Positions 6,272 through 7,804 of a stretch of DNA of 7,804 nucleotides are shown one piece after another. A model generated the notes under the pieces. It ran no database searches, was not told the DNA's origin, and saw only the letters and a program-made list of their open reading frames with translations. Source of the stretch: SAR324 cluster bacterium (GTDB lineage Bacteria; SAR324; XYD2-FULL-50-16); NCBI GenBank assembly GCA_002401295.1, contig NVSR01000084.1:1321-9124 (forward strand), read 5' to 3'. Within the stretch, counting starts at the first letter, position 1. Every line of letters starts with the position of its first letter. Made by a program: the position numbers and the translations under genes.

Positions 6272-6316
6272 ATTCCTGTCAACGATGGGCACGGCTGCGC
6301 CTTTGCGCCATCCTAC
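6272..6316 (-). repeat. REP-like sequence, 45 bp, right copy (inverted)
   Basis: Reverse complement of 6073-6117 without a single mismatch. Similarity stops abruptly at both ends (G6271 against T6118, and AA after 6316 against CC before 6073), which defines the unit precisely. Confidence 0.85.
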
Positions 6317-6360
6317 AAAAGAAGGAGGTGGATTTACCTTCCATGGATCCTCCTGATTTC

Positions 6361-6399
6361 AGAGTATTTATAGGAATCTCAGAAATTCCATAATACTCT
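6361..6399. other. Imperfect stem-loop
   Basis: AGAGTATT at 6361-6368 pairs perfectly with AATACTCT at 6392-6399. After a small asymmetric internal loop, GGAAT (6373-6377) pairs with ATTCC (6385-6389) around a seven-base loop. It lies inside the right part of the outer inverted repeat and probably belongs to that element. It is too far from the exporter start (about 260 bp) to be an obvious leader structure. Confidence 0.45.
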
Positions 6400-6431
6400 A
6401 TTCGGGAGGGTTCTAGACAACGTTCTACAAC

Positions 6432-6453
6432 TTCACACTATTGGAATGCACCC
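6432..6453. repeat. Outer inverted repeat, right arm
   Basis: These 22 bases end in GGAATGCACCC and pair with 5913-5934 at 20 of 22 positions. Together they delimit a segment of 541 bp (5913-6453) with the REPIN-like element inside it. Confidence 0.65.
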
Positions 6454-6497
6454 TAATACAGACATGTCTTGGATATTTGGATTGTAGATCTTTTTAT

Positions 6498-6522
6498 TCT
6501 CAGTGAAGCCACCACGTAGGGC
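6498..6522. repeat. 25-bp dispersed motif, copy 2
   Basis: Same orientation and 23 of 25 bases identical to 1957-1981. The two differences are G to A changes in GAGGCCGCC / GAAGCCACC. This copy lies about 135 bp upstream of the exporter start, just before its candidate promoter. Confidence 0.7.
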
Positions 6523-6533
6523 GGTGCTAAGGT

Positions 6534-6561
6534 TTTTCAGTTGAGGCTATTTTCCTAAAAT
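6534..6561 (+). promoter_or_regulatory. Candidate promoter for the LysE-type exporter
   Basis: TTTTCA at 6534-6539 (four of six -35 bases) and TAAAAT at 6556-6561 (five of six -10 bases) are separated by 16 bases. Transcription would begin near 6568 and give a leader of about 90 bases. The 25-bp repeated motif ends 11 bases before the -35 box. Confidence 0.4.
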
Positions 6562-6657
6562 TTGGTAGCAAAAAAAAAATCCACTGCAGTATCTAAGGGA
6601 TTTTAAAGGGGGGCAGAAGAAAAAAATGATACTCAATACAGCTGATGGAGATCTTCA

Positions 6658-7287
6658 ATGGATGGAATTTTAAACTTTGAAATGTTTATTGTCGCGGCAA
6701 TTTTACTAAACCTGACACCGGGAGCGGATACGATTTATATCCTCGGTCGTAGCATTGCTCAAGGAAAAATGGCTGGTGTGGTTTCCGTGATGGGAATTAG
6801 TACGGGAATTCTCGTGCACACCTTCGCAGCAGCTGTAGGGCTTTCCGCTCTTTTGAGCACCTCTGCTCTAGCTTTCAGCATTGTAAAATATGGTGGTGCC
6901 GCTTACTTGGTATATCTCGGTCTGCAAATGATCCTGACGAAAAGCTCAAGACTAAGCGTGAATACATCTTTGGAAAAAATCACTCCCTGGAAAATTTACC
7001 GACAAGGAGTGGTGACCAATGTCCTCAATCCTAAGGTTGCTCTGTTTTTCCTTTCCTTCCTACCCCAGTTCGTAGATCCCAATTATGGCAATCATATCTT
7101 ACCCTTCCTCTACTTAGGCATCGCTTTTGTCATCACGGGAACTCTTTGGTGCCTAATGCTTGCGATTGGAGCCGCTCTGATCTCTGGAAAATTATCTACC
7201 GGAAATTCCATGGGACGGATTCAAAAAATTACGGGAGGTGTTTTCATGGGTTTAGGAGTTAAATTAGCTTTATCTGATGTCAAATAA
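6658..7287 (+). CDS. LysE/RhtB-family amino-acid exporter
   Basis: This is an inner-membrane efflux protein of the LysE/RhtB family, which exports amino acids such as homoserine, threonine, lysine or related compounds. The substrate cannot be told from sequence. At 209 residues it has normal family length. About six hydrophobic segments are visible (near 7-27, 38-62, 67-92, 115-138, 147-175 and 190-205). Hallmarks include NLTPGADTIYILGRSIAQG at 18-36 with the PGAD/PGP-type motif, G46-x3-G50 after it, NVLNPKVALFFLSFLPQF at 121-138, and a C-terminal GGVFMGLGVKLAL. The ATG has GGAG at 6647-6650, seven bases upstream. The gene appears monocistronic, lying between the repeat-rich region and the CACGAAG-type inverted repeat. 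It has no evident functional link to its respiratory neighbours. Confidence 0.92.
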   Translation: MDGILNFEMFIVAAILLNLTPGADTIYILGRSIAQGKMAGVVSVMGISTGILVHTFAAAVGLSALLSTSALAFSIVKYGGAAYLVYLGLQMILTKSSRLSVNTSLEKITPWKIYRQGVVTNVLNPKVALFFLSFLPQFVDPNYGNHILPFLYLGIAFVITGTLWCLMLAIGAALISGKLSTGNSMGRIQKITGGVFMGLGVKLALSDVK

Positions 7288-7311
7288 CTAACTGCTTTTA
7301 AAAAATAATTA

Positions 7312-7412
7312 ACCACGAAGAACACGAAGGACACGAAGAAATTAAATAAAAAAAGCTATAGCTAGTCTCCACTGACCATTGTTGCTAAAAATACCTTCAT
7401 GTTCTTCGTGGT
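7312..7412. repeat. CACGAAG-type inverted repeat with 63-bp spacer
   Basis: ACCACGAAGAACACGAAGG at 7312-7330 matches the reverse complement of 7394-7412 at 18 of 19 positions. The left side continues with another ACACGAAG unit, giving a short tandem of CACGAAG words. From memory, similar AACCACGAAGAACACGAAG elements are scattered between genes in many Gram-negative genomes. A transcript could fold this into a long stem after the exporter stop and so mark its 3' end. No coding sequence is present in the spacer. Confidence 0.75.
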
Positions 7413-7471
7413 GAAACTGAGGTTATCTTAGAGCACTATCAAAAAAGAAAGTCTTTAATTAGCTGGTTTTT

Positions 7472-7804
7472 ATGCATTTTCGTTTGTTTTTATTTTCTCT
7501 TTTGATTTTGTTGTCTAGCCCTCTGTTATTTGGAAAAGTTGTTGCTGCTGAAAGTATAGAACTCACTGGCAAATTATCTTTCCTGGAGGATCAGGGACAT
7601 AAATTAAAATTTGAGCAGGTTATCCAACCAAACCTCAGCAGCTTATTTCAACCCTCCTTAACCACGCATCTGAACTTTGGTGATTCAAATCAGCCTTACT
7701 GGCTGAAACTGGAACCTAATCTTGGTGATTCTGAGGAAGGAACCTATATTCTTGAAATCCAGTATGGGAAAATTGGGATAAGGAATCCATCATTAACGCA
7801 TCCA
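7472..7804 (+). CDS. N-terminus of a secreted sensor-type protein (7TMR-DISMED2-like), cut by window edge
   Basis: The frame is open for 111 codons to the last base of the window. Residues 1-26 form a signal peptide: MHFR, then a long hydrophobic core, then VVAA before Glu27 as a likely cleavage site. Residues about 45-82 (LKFEQVI...FQPS...LNFGDSNQPYWLKL) resemble the start of the 7TMR-DISMED2 extracellular domain, usually F.....N.G.....YWL. In known proteins this precedes seven membrane helices and a kinase or diguanylate cyclase output; these parts would lie beyond the window. ATG at 7472 is the first start after an in-frame TAG at 7460-7462. The ribosome site is poor (only CTGG nearby), so the initiation signal is weak. 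No function beyond periplasmic ligand sensing should be assumed. Confidence 0.7.
   Translation, partial: MHFRLFLFSLLILLSSPLLFGKVVAAESIELTGKLSFLEDQGHKLKFEQVIQPNLSSLFQPSLTTHLNFGDSNQPYWLKLEPNLGDSEEGTYILEIQYGKIGIRNPSLTHP

Larger units (their letters stand above)
6073..6316. mobile_element. REPIN/BIME-like element: two inverted REPs around a 154-bp core
   Basis: Two identical 45-bp REP-like units in opposite orientation flank 6118-6271. The element begins with GTAG and ends with CTAC. The core is AT-rich with no coding potential beyond tiny frames. No clear target duplication is visible at the ends (CTCC on the left, AAAA on the right). REPINs are known to spread by a RAYT transposase acting in trans; none is encoded here. 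The perfect identity of the arms suggests recent formation or gene conversion. Confidence 0.7.
5890..6657. other. 768-bp gene-free region packed with inverted repeats
   Basis: No convincing coding region is seen. From left to right it holds a hairpin at 5904-5928, the left arm of a large inverted repeat at 5913-5934, and a REPIN-like pair of perfect 45-bp inverted repeats at 6073-6117 and 6272-6316. After these come a stem-loop at 6361-6399, the right outer arm at 6432-6453, a 25-bp dispersed motif at 6498-6522, and a candidate promoter for the exporter gene. The structure suggests insertion of a small non-autonomous element into an older repeat. Confidence 0.7.

Noticed and set aside
6343..6393. 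Small 16-residue frame behind a strong AAGGAGGTG (6322-6330)
   Set aside because: Spacing of 12 bases is long, the peptide (MDPPDFRVFIG...) resembles nothing known to me, and it lies inside repeat sequence with a stem-loop. Chance is the simplest reading.
6361..6399. Riboswitch or attenuator for the exporter gene
   Set aside because: The stem-loop lies about 260 bp upstream, before the candidate promoter, and within the outer inverted repeat. No known riboswitch core was recognised.
6626..6673. Possible 15-residue leader peptide overlapping the exporter start
   Set aside because: Its ribosome site (G-run at 6608-6613) is 12 bases away, and the peptide has no regulatory codon runs. Coupling cannot be shown from the sequence.

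Overview
The window reads as chromosomal DNA from an aerobic, respiring Gram-negative bacterium of moderate GC content. The evidence is a type II NADH dehydrogenase, a heme A synthase (so an aa3/caa3-type oxidase should exist elsewhere), a secreted 7TMR-DISM-type sensor start, and REP-like and CACGAAG-type intergenic repeats. I recall such repeats mainly from Proteobacteria and other Gram-negatives. The genus cannot be fixed from the sequence.

Layout. Positions 1-366 hold the 3' end of an IS630-type transposase gene killed by an in-frame TAG. Positions 367-799 have no gene but contain degenerate ~127-bp tandem repeats. Positions 800-934 hold a 44-codon remnant of an integron-type tyrosine recombinase. 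The left 1 kb is therefore a graveyard of mobile DNA. Then follow nudC (+, 1063-1878), a convergent AraC-family regulator (-, 1982-2818), and, divergent from it, ndh (+, 2976-4265). After a 276-bp gap with hairpins and a good extended -10 promoter come ctaA (+, 4542-5561) and a DUF420 membrane protein (+, 5452-5889). These two overlap out of frame by 110 bp. The 768-bp gap at 5890-6657 is a nest of repeats: a perfect 45-bp inverted repeat (REPIN-like, 6073-6316), itself lying between 22-bp arms of a larger inverted repeat (5913-6453). A 25-bp motif here is shared with the nudC/araC gap. Next come a LysE/RhtB-type exporter (+, 6658-7287), a CACGAAG-type inverted repeat, and the start of a secreted or periplasmic sensor protein that runs off the right edge (+, 7472-7804).

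Functional reading. NudC (NAD(H) turnover), NDH-2 (NADH to quinone), CtaA (heme O to heme A) and DUF420 (related to oxidase-maturation factors) all touch NADH oxidation or the aerobic terminal oxidase. Only ctaA-DUF420 is clearly one transcription unit. The AraC-type gene is divergent from ndh and could regulate it, but nothing proves this.

I see no convincing undescribed multi-gene system. The most unusual material is the nested intergenic repeat structure, the tandem repeat region beside the recombinase remnant, and the long ctaA/DUF420 overlap.
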